A stretch of 64,000 nt of DNA from assembly GCA_965223125.1 (NCBI GenBank), contig OZ244984.1, positions 3,782,001 to 3,846,000 of the forward strand, read 5' to 3'. The notes beneath the pieces were generated by a model. That model made no database searches and had not been told where the DNA came from. It saw nothing but the letters and a program-made list of their open reading frames with translations. This DNA is from Pacificispira sp965223125. GTDB lineage: Bacteria > Pseudomonadota > Alphaproteobacteria > UBA8366 > Aestuariispiraceae. Both the position numbers and the translations under genes were made by a program. Positions 1 to 8,319 of the stretch are shown here, in pieces. The first letter of the stretch is position 1. Every line of letters begins with the position of its first letter.

Positions 1-1
1 T

Positions 2-172
2 ACTGGGTATGAATTACATGACTCCGCCATTCGACACAATATGTCGAGGATGACTGGCGCGGTTGCCACAATTGATAATTGGAATATTCTGATCGTGAAA
101 TCGACTCATGCCACAACTGCCTACATTCGCAGTCAAATCGATGCAGAATGGAAACGAGTTGCAAATTGCTGA
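2..172 (+). CDS. possible 3' end of a gene entering from the left edge
   Basis: Frame 2 of the plus strand is open from the first base to a TGA at 170-172 and gives 56 residues ending in the sequence EWKRVANC. The residue mix looks like an ordinary protein end (mixed hydrophobic and charged), with no low-complexity bias. The stop abuts the stop of ratA on the other strand, which would make the two genes convergent with no spacer. No family is recognised. A frame of this length stays open by chance in roughly one case in fifteen and third-position GC is not high, so this is a weak call; the DNA could equally be intergenic. Confidence 0.3.
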   Translation, partial: TGYELHDSAIRHNMSRMTGAVATIDNWNILIVKSTHATTAYIRSQIDAEWKRVANC

Positions 173-619
173 CTACATGCGTGGGCCGTACAAATCCTCG
201 GCTCGCGATTCGAATGCTCCGACCATACGGCGTACCGCTTCAGTGAAGACCAGGCCGATCATCGCCTGCAATAGTTTCGAGCGGAATTCGAATTCAACAT
301 GAAAATCCACAATACAGCCGGATAAATCCGGATAATCCATGAATTTCCATCTGTTATCGAGATACTTGAAAGGACCGTCTTCATAGGCTGTCAGAATAGT
401 GAGATTTGCGCGGTCCAGTGTTACCCGGCTGGTAAACCGTTCCGTTACCCCCTTGAACCCGATCACCAGATCGGCGACCAGCAGGGAGTCGGTCTGACTG
501 CGGATGCGCGCCGCCCGACACCAGGGCAGGAATTCCGGATAGCGCGCGACATCGGCGACCAGATCATACATATCCTCGGTCCGATAGGGCAAATGGCGTT
601 GCTCTGCGTGTTTCGGCAT
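173..619 (-). CDS. ratA: RatA/COQ10-type START domain protein
   Basis: This 148-residue protein is a single START-like (polyketide cyclase/COQ10) domain. The N-terminal pattern YDLVADVARYPEFLPWC is the hallmark of the family, followed by the GFKG-ERFTS and LDNRW strands and the C-terminal amphipathic helix around residues 120-140. Alphaproteobacterial members are annotated either as RatA toxins or as coenzyme Q-binding COQ10 homologues; the family binds ubiquinone or other lipids near the membrane. It lies 43 bases downstream of lipA in the same direction, a common pairing in alphaproteobacteria. That context favours a respiratory or quinone role over a toxin role. This is inference: nothing in the sequence separates the two functions. 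Length is normal for the family. Confidence 0.85.
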   Translation of the reverse strand: MPKHAEQRHLPYRTEDMYDLVADVARYPEFLPWCRAARIRSQTDSLLVADLVIGFKGVTERFTSRVTLDRANLTILTAYEDGPFKYLDNRWKFMDYPDLSGCIVDFHVEFEFRSKLLQAMIGLVFTEAVRRMVGAFESRAEDLYGPRM

Positions 620-662
620 CGATCCAGCGGCGTGGCATGTTGATGATGGGAAACCACCTACC

Positions 663-1655
663 CTATTCGGCGGCTTCCGTCACGGATTTGATCCGTCCCT
701 CCTGCTGCGCCAGTTGCGCCTCCCGCGCCGCACGCAGCCGCTGGAAGTCATCTCCTGCATGATAGCTTGATCGGGTCAAGGGCGAGGAGGAAACCATCAG
801 AAAACCACGCGCCCGCGCCATGCTGGCAAAGGCCGCGAATTCATCCGGCGTCACAAAGCGATCCAGCGCGGCATGCTTGAGTGTCGGCTGCAGATACTGG
901 CCAATGGTCAGGAAATCGACATCTGCGGCCCGATAGTCATCCATCACCTGCTGGACTTCGATCTTGCTTTCGCCCAGCCCGACCATCAGGCCCGACTTCG
1001 TGAAGATGGATGGGTCGAGAATCTTCACCTGCGCCAGAAGCTGGAGAGACGTGAAATATCGGGCACCGGGACGGATGGTGGGATAGAGACGTGGCACAGT
1101 TTCAAGATTATGATTAAAGACATCGGGGCGCGCTTCAACAACGATTTCAAGCGCTCCCCGCTTTCCTTTGAAATCTGGGGTCAGGATTTCAATGGTCGTT
1201 TCCGGAGTGCGTTCCCGGATCGCACGGATCGTCTGGGCGAAATGTTCAGCACCCCCATCCACCAGGTCGTCCCGATCAACCGACGTGATGACGACATGTT
1301 CCAGCCCCAGCTTTTCCACCGCATCGGCCACCCGGTAGGGTTCGAAAGTATCCAGCGCACCGGGCTTACCGGTCGAGACATTGCAGAAGGCACAGGCGCG
1401 AGTGCAGATTTCGCCCATGATCATGAAGGTGGCATGTTTCTTAGCCCAGCATTCGCCGATATTAGGACAGCCAGCCTCCTGGCAGACCGTAACCAGCTTG
1501 TGGTCCTCAACGATCTTGCGGGTCGCCTGATATTCCCGGCTAACCGGAGCCTTGACGCGAATCCAGTCCGGCTTGCGCTGGATCGGATTGTCCGGCCGGT
1601 TGCGCTTTTCCGGATGTCGAAAGGCGCGCTCTTTGGTGTCGGGCTGATCGGTCAT
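663..1655 (-). CDS. lipA: lipoyl synthase
   Basis: LipA is a radical SAM enzyme that inserts two sulfurs into octanoyl groups carried by lipoyl domains, here those of the pyruvate dehydrogenase complex encoded just upstream. From the chosen ATG at 1655 the protein has 330 residues. It shows the auxiliary cluster cysteines C58, C63 and C69 (CQEAGCPNIGEC), the radical SAM triad C84, C88, C91 (CTRACAFC), and the C-terminal R295-S-S motif that binds the auxiliary 4Fe-4S cluster. A reading from 1721 would add 22 residues unlike the family, and GGAAGGGATGG precedes the 1655 ATG, so the shorter form is preferred. The gene sits downstream of lpdA and a small unknown gene and upstream of ratA, all on the minus strand. 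Confidence 0.96.
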   Translation of the reverse strand: MTDQPDTKERAFRHPEKRNRPDNPIQRKPDWIRVKAPVSREYQATRKIVEDHKLVTVCQEAGCPNIGECWAKKHATFMIMGEICTRACAFCNVSTGKPGALDTFEPYRVADAVEKLGLEHVVITSVDRDDLVDGGAEHFAQTIRAIRERTPETTIEILTPDFKGKRGALEIVVEARPDVFNHNLETVPRLYPTIRPGARYFTSLQLLAQVKILDPSIFTKSGLMVGLGESKIEVQQVMDDYRAADVDFLTIGQYLQPTLKHAALDRFVTPDEFAAFASMARARGFLMVSSSPLTRSSYHAGDDFQRLRAAREAQLAQQEGRIKSVTEAAE

Positions 1656-1792
1656 GCCTGCCCATCCCTTCCAGTGACGGTTAACTCCCCTGAAATTGAG
1701 GACTCGCACCGTCAGGGTCAAGTCCGTAACGACCCGTTGGGTGTTTGCGGTCTCGAATTCAGATTATGTGGGGAGGCTAACCCAGGGAAAAC

Positions 1793-2047
1793 TTAAGGAT
1801 TACGGACAACAATACCGTGATAGCCGCTGTTACCGGCAATCGCCGCATTGGCGACGATCTGTATCACGTCATTTAGGGTTTTAGCGTCATGGTCCGGGGC
1901 ACCAGGATCAAGGGACAAATCCGTAACAACAATGAGAAGATGACGCCACCGGCTATTCTCATAGACCAGTTCGCGGCGAACTTCCGCTATATGCGGATGC
2001 TCGATGGCTTCCATGTGAACCGCCCCTCTTCCCTCAACGATATCCAT
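1793..2047 (-). CDS. small hypothetical protein between lpdA and lipA
   Basis: This 84-residue reading frame begins at an ATG at 2047, preceded by AGGGTGG about 8 bases upstream; a GTG at 2059 would add four residues. The product looks folded: an acidic and histidine-containing N-terminus, then a hydrophobic strand (HLLIVVTDLSL), a DAKTLNDVIQIVANAA helix and a short glycine-rich end. I recognise no domain and see no signal peptide or membrane span. It is separated from lpdA by a clear terminator and an AT-rich region that could carry its own promoter, and it reads toward lipA, 137 bases away. It may be a small regulator or lipoate-related accessory protein, but nothing in the sequence proves this. 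Confidence 0.5.
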   Translation of the reverse strand: MDIVEGRGAVHMEAIEHPHIAEVRRELVYENSRWRHLLIVVTDLSLDPGAPDHDAKTLNDVIQIVANAAIAGNSGYHGIVVRNP

Positions 2048-2072
2048 AATCGATACCACCCTAATGACGTTA

Positions 2073-2091
2073 ACTGTACACGTGCCACAGT
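2073..2091 (-). promoter_or_regulatory. dyad ACTGT-N9-ACAGT in promoter region of the small gene
   Basis: The bases read actgt, nine bases, acagt, centred on CACGTG. On the minus strand a possible promoter overlaps it: TTGCAC, 16 bases, TACAGT, with the AT-rich tract 2100-2160 just upstream. It lies 26 to 44 bases before the ATG of the 84-residue gene, so it could be an operator. No regulator is recognised. Confidence 0.3.
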
Positions 2092-2181
2092 TCCGTGCAA
2101 TAGAGAAGAAAAAACAAATAAAATTTTATACAAATTTTATGCGATTCTCCCTGATATTTTAATGTAATCCCTGAAACCGGT

Positions 2182-2203
2182 AAAACTCCCGGAAAACCGG
2201 GAG
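2182..2203 (-). terminator. intrinsic terminator after lpdA
   Basis: Read on the minus strand, a perfect 7-bp GC-rich stem CTCCCGG / CCGGGAG with a TTTT loop is followed directly by TTTTA. It begins 13 bases past the lpdA stop codon. This is a standard Rho-independent terminator and should end the pdhA-pdhB-pdhC-lpdA transcript before the small gene and lipA. Confidence 0.8.
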
Positions 2204-2215
2204 CTAGAAACCATC

Positions 2216-3628
2216 CTACATGTGGATAACTTTCCCAAAAGCATCCAACACGGATTCATGCATCATCTCACTGAGGGTCGGATGCGGGAAGACGGTATGC
2301 ATCAACTCCTCCTCCGTCGTCTCCAGAGTCTTGGCAATGGAATAGCCCTGGATGAGTTCCGTCACTTCGGCCCCAATCATATGCGCACCGAGCAACTCGC
2401 CGGTCTTCGCATCGAAAACCGTCTTCACTAGACCTTCCGGTTCGCCAAGCGCTATCGCCTTTCCATTGCCGATGAAGCTGAACCGTCCGACCTTGACGTC
2501 ATGGCCCGCTGCCTTCGCTTTCTCTTCGGTCAGGCCAATGGAGGCGACCTGGGGATGACAATAGGTGCAGCCGGGAATTCTCTCCACCGCTAGCGGATGT
2601 ACACCTTTCAAACCCGCGATCTTCTCGATACAGATCACCCCTTCATGCTCGGCCTTGTGGGCCAGCCAGGGCGGGCCGGTCAGATCGCCGATGGCATAGA
2701 CACCGGGTTCGTCAGTCTGCGACCACTTATCAGTGACGATATGGGTCTTCTCGACCTTGATTTTCGTCCCTTCCAGGCCAATCCCCTCTACATTGCCGAC
2801 GATGCCGACGGCGGAGATGACGCGGTCTACTGTGATTTCCTGAGTCTTGCCGCCCTGCTCCACCACGCAGGTAACGCTGTCGTTGCCGCGCTTCAGCTGT
2901 TTCACCACCGCGCCGGTCAGGATCTTCATCCCCTGTTTCTCGAAAGCCTTCTTCGCAAGCTTGGATATTTCCGCATCCTCGACCGGCAGAACCCGGTCCA
3001 TCACCTCGACCACGGTTGTCTCAGCGCCGAGTGTATTGAAGAAACTGGCGAACTCGATACCGATGGCACCGGAGCCGATGACCAGCAGCTTCTTCGGCAT
3101 GGTATTAGGAACCAGCGCATCGCGATAGGTCCAGACCAGCTTGTGATCCGCCTCCAGCCCCGGCAGTTCCCGCGCCCGTGCGCCCGTCGCCAGGATGACA
3201 TGCTTTGCGGTCAGTTCCGCGACCGGCTTGCCGTCTTTCTCCACAGTAACCTTGCGCGCACCTGCGGAACCGCCCGCCAGCTTGCCCCAGCCATCGAAGA
3301 CCGTGACCTTGTTCTTTTTCAGCAGATGCCCGACACCGGAATTCAACTGCTTTGCCACACCCCGACTACGCTTCACCACTGCATCAAGATCGAAGCCAGG
3401 CTTCTCACAAGTCAGGCCATAATCGGCTGCATGCTTCATGTAATGATAGATTTCAGCGGATCGCAGCAGCGCCTTGGTCGGGATACAGCCCCAGTTCAGG
3501 CAGATCCCCCCCAGATGGTTGGCCTCCACCACCGCAACCTTCATCCCCAGTTGCGCGGCCCGGATCGCCGTGACGTATCCGCCGGGACCGGCCCCGACGA
3601 TGACGGTATCGAATGCGGTATCAGCCAT
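2216..3628 (-). CDS. lpdA: dihydrolipoyl dehydrogenase (E3)
   Basis: E3 reoxidises dihydrolipoamide on the E2 subunit and passes electrons through FAD and a disulfide to NAD. The 470-residue protein has the N-terminal FAD-binding motif VGAGPGGYVTAIRAAQLG (residues 11-28), the redox disulfide C43-C48 in GGICLNWGC, a second Rossmann motif for NAD (GSGAIGIEFASFF), the ATGARARELPG loop, and the C-terminal catalytic H449-E454 pair (HPTLSE) supplied by the partner subunit. It is the last gene of the pdhA-pdhB-pdhC-lpdA cluster, 15 bases after pdhC, and is followed by a strong terminator. The tight linkage suggests it serves pyruvate dehydrogenase mainly; whether it also serves 2-oxoglutarate dehydrogenase cannot be told from the window. 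Confidence 0.97.
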   Translation of the reverse strand: MADTAFDTVIVGAGPGGYVTAIRAAQLGMKVAVVEANHLGGICLNWGCIPTKALLRSAEIYHYMKHAADYGLTCEKPGFDLDAVVKRSRGVAKQLNSGVGHLLKKNKVTVFDGWGKLAGGSAGARKVTVEKDGKPVAELTAKHVILATGARARELPGLEADHKLVWTYRDALVPNTMPKKLLVIGSGAIGIEFASFFNTLGAETTVVEVMDRVLPVEDAEISKLAKKAFEKQGMKILTGAVVKQLKRGNDSVTCVVEQGGKTQEITVDRVISAVGIVGNVEGIGLEGTKIKVEKTHIVTDKWSQTDEPGVYAIGDLTGPPWLAHKAEHEGVICIEKIAGLKGVHPLAVERIPGCTYCHPQVASIGLTEEKAKAAGHDVKVGRFSFIGNGKAIALGEPEGLVKTVFDAKTGELLGAHMIGAEVTELIQGYSIAKTLETTEEELMHTVFPHPTLSEMMHESVLDAFGKVIHM

Positions 3629-3643
3629 GCGAGGTCCCTTCCC

Positions 3644-4990
3644 TTACAGCATCAAGGCGATCGGGTCTTCGATCAGCGCTTTCAGTTCCTTCACCAGGGC
3701 CGCCCCTGCCGCACCATCGATGCACCGATGATCGACCGCCAGGCTGAGCGTCACCACGGTAGCGACGGCCAGGGCACCGTCGCGGACGACCGGACGCTGC
3801 TCCCCGGCCCCGACCGAAAGAATGCCACCCTGCGGCGGATTGATGATGGAGGTAAAGCTCTTCACCCCGAACATGCCGAGATTGGAGATCGTGAAGGTAC
3901 CGCCCTGATACTCCTCCGGGGTCAGCTTCCCGTCCCGTGCCTTGGCGGCGAGTTGCTTCGCTTCCCTGGAGATCGTCGCAAGACCCTTGGCGGCGCAATC
4001 CTTGATAATCGGAGTAATCAATCCGCCTTCAATCGCAACCGCCATCGCCATATCGACTCGCTTGAATTTCAGGATCGCGCTGTCGGTATAGGCAACATTA
4101 CAATCCGGGACGCGGGTCAGCGCCAAAGCCGTTGCCTTGATCAGGAAGTCGTTGACGGAAATCTTGTAGTCCGCTCCTTCCCGTTCGTTCAACTGCTTGC
4201 GCATTGCCATCAGCCGGTCGATCTCGACATCCACCTGCAACGTGAAATGCGGAATGTCACGGGCGGATTCGGTCAGCCGTCGGGCGATGGTCTTGCGCAT
4301 ATTGCTATGCGGCAGTTTTTCCGCTTCCGGCAGCATCCTAAAGATCGGATCGTCAGCGGACAAAGCGGGCGGAGCACCGACGGCCGGAGCCACCGCTTTC
4401 GGAGCGGATGCAGGAGCAGCAGGGGTACCTTCCGCCGCAGCAGGCACGGCCTTGCCAGTACCCGACGACAGCGCGGCCTCGATATCGCGTTTCACGACCC
4501 GGCCATGGGGACCGGAGCCGGAAATCGCCTTCAGGTCCAATCCCTCCGATTCCGCCAGACGCCGCGCCAGGGGTGATGCGAAGACACGATCTCCCACCGG
4601 TGCCGATGGTGCAGAGGACGAGGCCGCCTTTTCAGGTTCAGTCTTTGCAGGATCGGCCTTGGCCGGTTCTGGAGTCGCCGCAAGTGCGCTCTCCGCTTTG
4701 GGCGTAGCAGCCGCCCCGCCGGACGCCGCCGCCTTCGCAACGTCCTCACCTTCTTCAGCCAGGATCGCGATGGGGGTATTCACCGCAACGCCTTCGGTGC
4801 CTTCAGGGACAAGGATCTTGGCGATCACCCCCTCGTCGACGGCCTCGAACTCCATCGTCGCCTTGTCAGTCTCGATTTCCGCCATCACATCGCCGGAGGC
4901 AACGCTGTCGCCTTCCTTGAGCAACCACTTACCGAGTGTGCCTTCGGTCATGGTCGGCGAGAGAGCCGGCATCAGTATCTGGATTGCCAT
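3644..4990 (-). CDS. pdhC: pyruvate dehydrogenase E2, dihydrolipoamide acetyltransferase
   Basis: E2 forms the core of the pyruvate dehydrogenase complex and transfers the acetyl group from lipoamide to coenzyme A. The 448 residues contain one lipoyl domain (1-78; lipoylated K43 in ETDKATME), an Ala/Pro/Glu-rich swinging linker, a peripheral subunit-binding domain at about 138-175 (SPLARRLAESEGLDL, GSGPHGRVVKRDIEAAL), a second flexible linker, and the catalytic domain from about 225 to the end. The active-site motif DHRCIDGA is at 420-427 with H421 and D425. It lies 24 bases after pdhB and 15 before lpdA. Its first 50 residues are nearly identical to those of PdhB, which points to duplication of the lipoyl domain. 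Confidence 0.97.
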   Translation of the reverse strand: MAIQILMPALSPTMTEGTLGKWLLKEGDSVASGDVMAEIETDKATMEFEAVDEGVIAKILVPEGTEGVAVNTPIAILAEEGEDVAKAAASGGAAATPKAESALAATPEPAKADPAKTEPEKAASSSAPSAPVGDRVFASPLARRLAESEGLDLKAISGSGPHGRVVKRDIEAALSSGTGKAVPAAAEGTPAAPASAPKAVAPAVGAPPALSADDPIFRMLPEAEKLPHSNMRKTIARRLTESARDIPHFTLQVDVEIDRLMAMRKQLNEREGADYKISVNDFLIKATALALTRVPDCNVAYTDSAILKFKRVDMAMAVAIEGGLITPIIKDCAAKGLATISREAKQLAAKARDGKLTPEEYQGGTFTISNLGMFGVKSFTSIINPPQGGILSVGAGEQRPVVRDGALAVATVVTLSLAVDHRCIDGAAGAALVKELKALIEDPIALML

Positions 4991-5014
4991 GGTCCTTAAC
5001 TCCTCCCTGCCCGA

Positions 5015-6376
5015 TCAGCGATAACAGACGGCGCGTGCCGCCTCGACGATATGCTTGGCCTGGGGCAGCGCCAGAGCCTCCAGATTGGCGGCATAGGGCA
5101 TCGGGACATCGGCCCCAGCCACCCGCGCCACCGGCGCATCCAGATAGTCGAAGGCCTGCTCCATCAGCATCATGCCAAGCTCTGAGCCAATCCCGGCGAA
5201 GGGCCAGCCTTCCTCGACCGATACCAGCCGGTTGGTCTTCTTCACAGATTCGATCACCGTTGCAGTATCAAGCGGACGGATGGTGCGAAGGTCGATCACT
5301 TCGGCGCTGATCCCCGCCTCTGCCAAAGCATCCGCCGCTTCCAGCGCCTTACCGACCATGATTGAGAAGGCAGCGATAGTGACATCCGTGCCAGACCGCA
5401 CGATTTTCGCCTTGCCGATAGGAACCGTCCAGTCGTCGGTATCCGGCACGTCGAAAGTCTTCCCATACATGATCTCGTTTTCCAGGAAAATCACGGGGTT
5501 CGGATCCCGAATGGCGGATTTCAGCAGGCCCTTGGCATCGGCCGCACTCCAGGGAGCGACGACCTTCAGACCCGGACAATGGGCATACCAGCTTGCGTAA
5601 CACTGCGAATGCTGCGCGCCAACCCGCGCGGCAGCTCCGTTCGGACCACGGAAGACAATAGGCGCGCCCATCTGCCCGCCGGACATGTAAAGAGTCTTCG
5701 CGGCGGAATTGATGATCTGGTCCATGGCCTGCATTGCGAAATTGAAGGTCATGAACTCGACAATGGGACGCAACCCCATGAAGGCCGCCCCAACGCCAAG
5801 ACCGGCGAATCCGTGTTCGGTAATCGGCGTATCGATCACCCGCTTTTCGCCGAATTCGTCCAGCAGGCCCTGGGAAATCTTGTAGGCCCCCTGATACTGG
5901 GCGACTTCCTCACCCATCAGGAAAACCTTGCCATCGCGGCGCATTTCCTCGGCCATCGCATCGCGCAGCGCCTCGCGCACCGTCTGGGACTTCATCGCTC
6001 CGGTCCAGTCCGGTTCCGGTGCAGGAGCCTCAGGCGATTTCACCGCAGCGGGTGCTGCTGGTACTGATGCAGGTGCATCCTTTGCAGGTGCCGCAGCGGG
6101 AGAGGCCGCTTTGTCCATTGCGCTGGCATCCTCGCCCTCTTCCAGCAGTACCGCGATCGGCGTGTTGACCGCGACGCCTTCGGTCCCGGCCTCGACAAGA
6201 ATCTTGCCGATCACGCCTTCGTCGACGGCTTCGAATTCCATCGTCGCCTTATCGGTTTCGATCTCCGCCATCACATCGCCGGAGGCGACCTTGTCGCCCT
6301 CCTTCACCATCCATTTCCCAAGCGTGCCCTCAGTCATCGTGGGCGACAGGGCGGGCATCAGAATTTCAATAGCCAT
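5015..6376 (-). CDS. pdhB: pyruvate dehydrogenase E1 beta subunit with N-terminal lipoyl domain
   Basis: With PdhA this subunit forms the thiamine diphosphate enzyme that decarboxylates pyruvate. From the ATG at 6376 it has 453 residues; a reading from 6451 adds 25 unrelated residues and overlaps pdhA. It carries its own lipoyl domain (1-78, K43 in ETDKATMEF), an Ala/Pro linker to about residue 120, then the E1-beta transketolase-like domain starting at QTVREALRDAMAEEM and the C-terminal domain (VIDLRTIRPLD, VSVEEGWPFAGIGSEL). The extra lipoyl domain is a known feature of alphaproteobacterial E1-beta and not a frameshift product. It lies 34 bases after pdhA and 24 before pdhC. Confidence 0.97.
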   Translation of the reverse strand: MAIEILMPALSPTMTEGTLGKWMVKEGDKVASGDVMAEIETDKATMEFEAVDEGVIGKILVEAGTEGVAVNTPIAVLLEEGEDASAMDKAASPAAAPAKDAPASVPAAPAAVKSPEAPAPEPDWTGAMKSQTVREALRDAMAEEMRRDGKVFLMGEEVAQYQGAYKISQGLLDEFGEKRVIDTPITEHGFAGLGVGAAFMGLRPIVEFMTFNFAMQAMDQIINSAAKTLYMSGGQMGAPIVFRGPNGAAARVGAQHSQCYASWYAHCPGLKVVAPWSAADAKGLLKSAIRDPNPVIFLENEIMYGKTFDVPDTDDWTVPIGKAKIVRSGTDVTIAAFSIMVGKALEAADALAEAGISAEVIDLRTIRPLDTATVIESVKKTNRLVSVEEGWPFAGIGSELGMMLMEQAFDYLDAPVARVAGADVPMPYAANLEALALPQAKHIVEAARAVCYR

Positions 6377-6410
6377 GGTCGTTCTTTCCTTTTTGTCCGC
6401 TGCCGTCGTC

Positions 6411-7463
6411 TCAGGCTTCCAGAAGCACGTCGGTCCACAATTCGGACACATCCGGTTCCGGGCTCGATTGCGAGAAGTCGGCGGCCTCGGAGACGACCGC
6501 TTTGACCTGCTTGTCGATCTCTTTCAGATCCTCTTCCGATGCATGTCCGCCATCGATCAGCAACGCCTTCACCCGATCAATGGGATCAGAGGTGGAGCGA
6601 ACCTTGTTGACCTCTTCCTTGGAACGGTATTTCGCCGGATCGGACATGGAATGTCCCCGATAGCGATAGGTCTTCATTTCCAGGATATAGGGACCCTTGC
6701 CCGCGCGACAGTGGGCGATGGCCATATCCGCCGCCTCGCGCACGGCCAGCACGTCCATCCCGTCGACCTCGTCGCCGGGAATGCCATAGGCCTGACCGCG
6801 ATCATGCAGGTTCGCGCCGGAGGCGGAAATCCGCTCGACCGATGTTCCCATACCATATTTGTTATTCTCGATCACATAGATGACCGGCAGTTTCCAGAGC
6901 GCCGCCATGTTGAATGCCTCGTAAACCTGCCCCTGATTGATCGCCCCGTCACCGGTATAGGCCATGCAGACATTGTCCGTTTCATTATACTTCATGGCGA
7001 AGGCGATGCCGGTGCCGAGCGGAATCTGCGCGCCGACGATGCCGTGACCGCCGTAGAAGTTCTTCTCCTTGGAGAACATATGCATGGAGCCGCCCTTGCC
7101 TCTGGAATAGCCCCCTTCTCTCCCGGTCAGTTCAGCCATCACGCCCTTCGGGTCCATGCCCGCCGCCAGCATATGACCGTGATCGCGGTAGGAGGTGATC
7201 ACCGCATCGCCCTCTTTCGAGGCCGCCTGCATGCCGGTTACTACCGCTTCCTGTCCGATATAGAGATGACAGAAGCCGCCAATCAGACCCATGCCGTAAA
7301 GCTGTCCCGCCTTTTCCTCGAACCGGCGGATCAGCAGCATGTCCTCGTAATATTTCAACAGGTCGTCGCGGCTTGCCGACGCACCGGATGTGGCCTTTCG
7401 GGCAGGCGCGGATTTACTTGCGGATTTGCTGGCTGCGCGTTTGGCAGTCGCTTTCTTCGCCAT
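6411..7463 (-). CDS. pdhA: pyruvate dehydrogenase E1 alpha subunit
   Basis: This is the alpha subunit of the heterotetrameric E1. The 350-residue protein has a lysine/alanine/serine-rich N-terminal tail (1-30), then the E1-alpha fold. The thiamine diphosphate motif begins at GDG (171-173) and ends at N200-N201 (VIENNKYGMG). The phosphorylation-loop-like sequence YRYRGHSMSDPAKYRS is present near residue 270. It is the first gene of the pdh cluster, and the 296-base region upstream holds a perfect palindrome that may be an operator. The basic tail is common in this clade and probably mediates assembly. No key residue is missing. Confidence 0.97.
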   Translation of the reverse strand: MAKKATAKRAASKSASKSAPARKATSGASASRDDLLKYYEDMLLIRRFEEKAGQLYGMGLIGGFCHLYIGQEAVVTGMQAASKEGDAVITSYRDHGHMLAAGMDPKGVMAELTGREGGYSRGKGGSMHMFSKEKNFYGGHGIVGAQIPLGTGIAFAMKYNETDNVCMAYTGDGAINQGQVYEAFNMAALWKLPVIYVIENNKYGMGTSVERISASGANLHDRGQAYGIPGDEVDGMDVLAVREAADMAIAHCRAGKGPYILEMKTYRYRGHSMSDPAKYRSKEEVNKVRSTSDPIDRVKALLIDGGHASEEDLKEIDKQVKAVVSEAADFSQSSPEPDVSELWTDVLLEA

Positions 7464-7661
7464 AGGTCGTTCCCCTCAGCTTCCGTTGCCCGATGCGCAT
7501 CATCACGCAAAGCGGCCCCGTTCGGATTTTGCGGCAGATCGCCCCTGGTCACGGGTCGTGCGCAGGAGCATGCAGCCCTCTTGACGGTATCGGTACTTGT
7601 TTTTGCTGAGTGAATCAATAGGTCGTGCAAATTATTGATATAGAACAAAAAAGTGATAGTT

Positions 7662-7676
7662 AACTGAATTTCAGTT
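7662..7676 (-). promoter_or_regulatory. 15-bp palindrome upstream of pdhA, candidate operator
   Basis: AACTGAA-T-TTCAGTT is a perfect interrupted palindrome in the AT-rich stretch 7600-7700 between ftsB and pdhA, about 200 bases before the pdhA start. On the minus strand TATATC lies about 22 bases downstream of it and could be a -10 element, so a bound dimer would cover the -35 region. This is a candidate site for the regulator of the pdh operon; the regulator is not in the window. The rest of 7464-7759 shows no gene; a GAATC methylation site lies at 7612. Confidence 0.4.
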
Positions 7677-7759
7677 GAATAGGTTGATAGCGGTCTTTTT
7701 TGCGCAGTGCAGCATAAACTACAAAGACTTAGCCGGACTATGGATGTTGCGTGAATGTT

Positions 7760-8080
7760 TCAGCTTCGCGGCGGCAGAAAGATGATCACTTCATCCTCAC
7801 GCATCCTGTTCAGATCAAGGCGCATGCGCTCTTCCAGCATGTCGAGATCCAGGCTGCGGCGGTCCAACAGACCGACCCTGTGCTCCAATTCCAGCCGCTG
7901 CGCACGCAGATCATTCAATGCTGCCTCAGCCCGCGCAACCTCGTTGGAAATCCGCATCATGGATAACAGGCCGCGATCCCCCTGGATTGTGTGATACGCA
8001 AAATACACAAGAATGCAGGCACCGAAAGCCGGAGCGACAAAATGGCGGGACCGCCGATGGAGTTCTGCGAACACAGTCAT
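7760..8080 (-). CDS. ftsB: septum formation initiator FtsB/DivIC family protein
   Basis: The 106-residue bitopic protein has a short cytoplasmic N-terminus, one membrane helix at about residues 15-33 (VAPAFGACILVYFAYHTI), then a coiled coil rich in Glu, Arg and Leu (VARAEAALNDLRAQRLELEHRVGLL), and a C-terminal segment with DLDMLEERMR as in FtsB/DivIC. Such proteins work with FtsL and FtsQ at the division septum to activate cell wall synthesis. In alphaproteobacteria the gene is regularly found upstream of pdhA, as here. GGAG six bases before the ATG supports the start. The assignment to FtsB rests on size, topology and context because the family is weakly conserved in sequence. Confidence 0.85.
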   Translation of the reverse strand: MTVFAELHRRSRHFVAPAFGACILVYFAYHTIQGDRGLLSMMRISNEVARAEAALNDLRAQRLELEHRVGLLDRRSLDLDMLEERMRLDLNRMREDEVIIFLPPRS

Positions 8081-8256
8081 AGCACACTCCTTGAATCACG
8101 GAACCGAGTCCCCGTCAATGGGCAATATTTTCAATGTCTTAGCAGGAATTATCTGCCGAGCTGAACCGGCATATATTGCCTATCGGAGTATGTGGTGACG
8201 CAAGCTGTAGGGGAATGGACAGGATGTGGTGTTAACCAGAATGACCAGAAACGACG

Positions 8257-8289
8257 AAGGGGTTGGCGGCTTAGAGCCACCAACCCCTT
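8257..8289 (-). terminator. hairpin downstream of tRNA-Pro
   Basis: A perfect 10-bp inverted repeat (aaggggttgg / ccaacccctt) with an inner ggc/gcc pairing lies 31 bases beyond the 3' end of the tRNA. On the minus strand it is followed by CGTCGTTTC, so the U-tract is weak. It most likely terminates the tRNA transcript. Confidence 0.6.
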
Positions 8290-8319
8290 CTGTTCGACTG
8301 GCCTTCTAAAGGCCATTAC

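Noticed and set aside
173..619. RatA as a true toxin-antitoxin toxin
   Set aside because: No antitoxin-like partner is adjacent, and the lipA linkage fits a quinone-binding COQ10 role better.
2597..4576. 659-residue plus-strand open frame opposite lpdA and pdhC
   Set aside because: It is antisense to two genes with complete catalytic motifs, is rich in His, Arg and Asp as antisense frames of GC-rich genes are, and matches no family.
5928..7613. 561-residue plus-strand open frame opposite pdhB and pdhA
   Set aside because: Same reason: a shadow of the pdh genes with biased composition and no domain.
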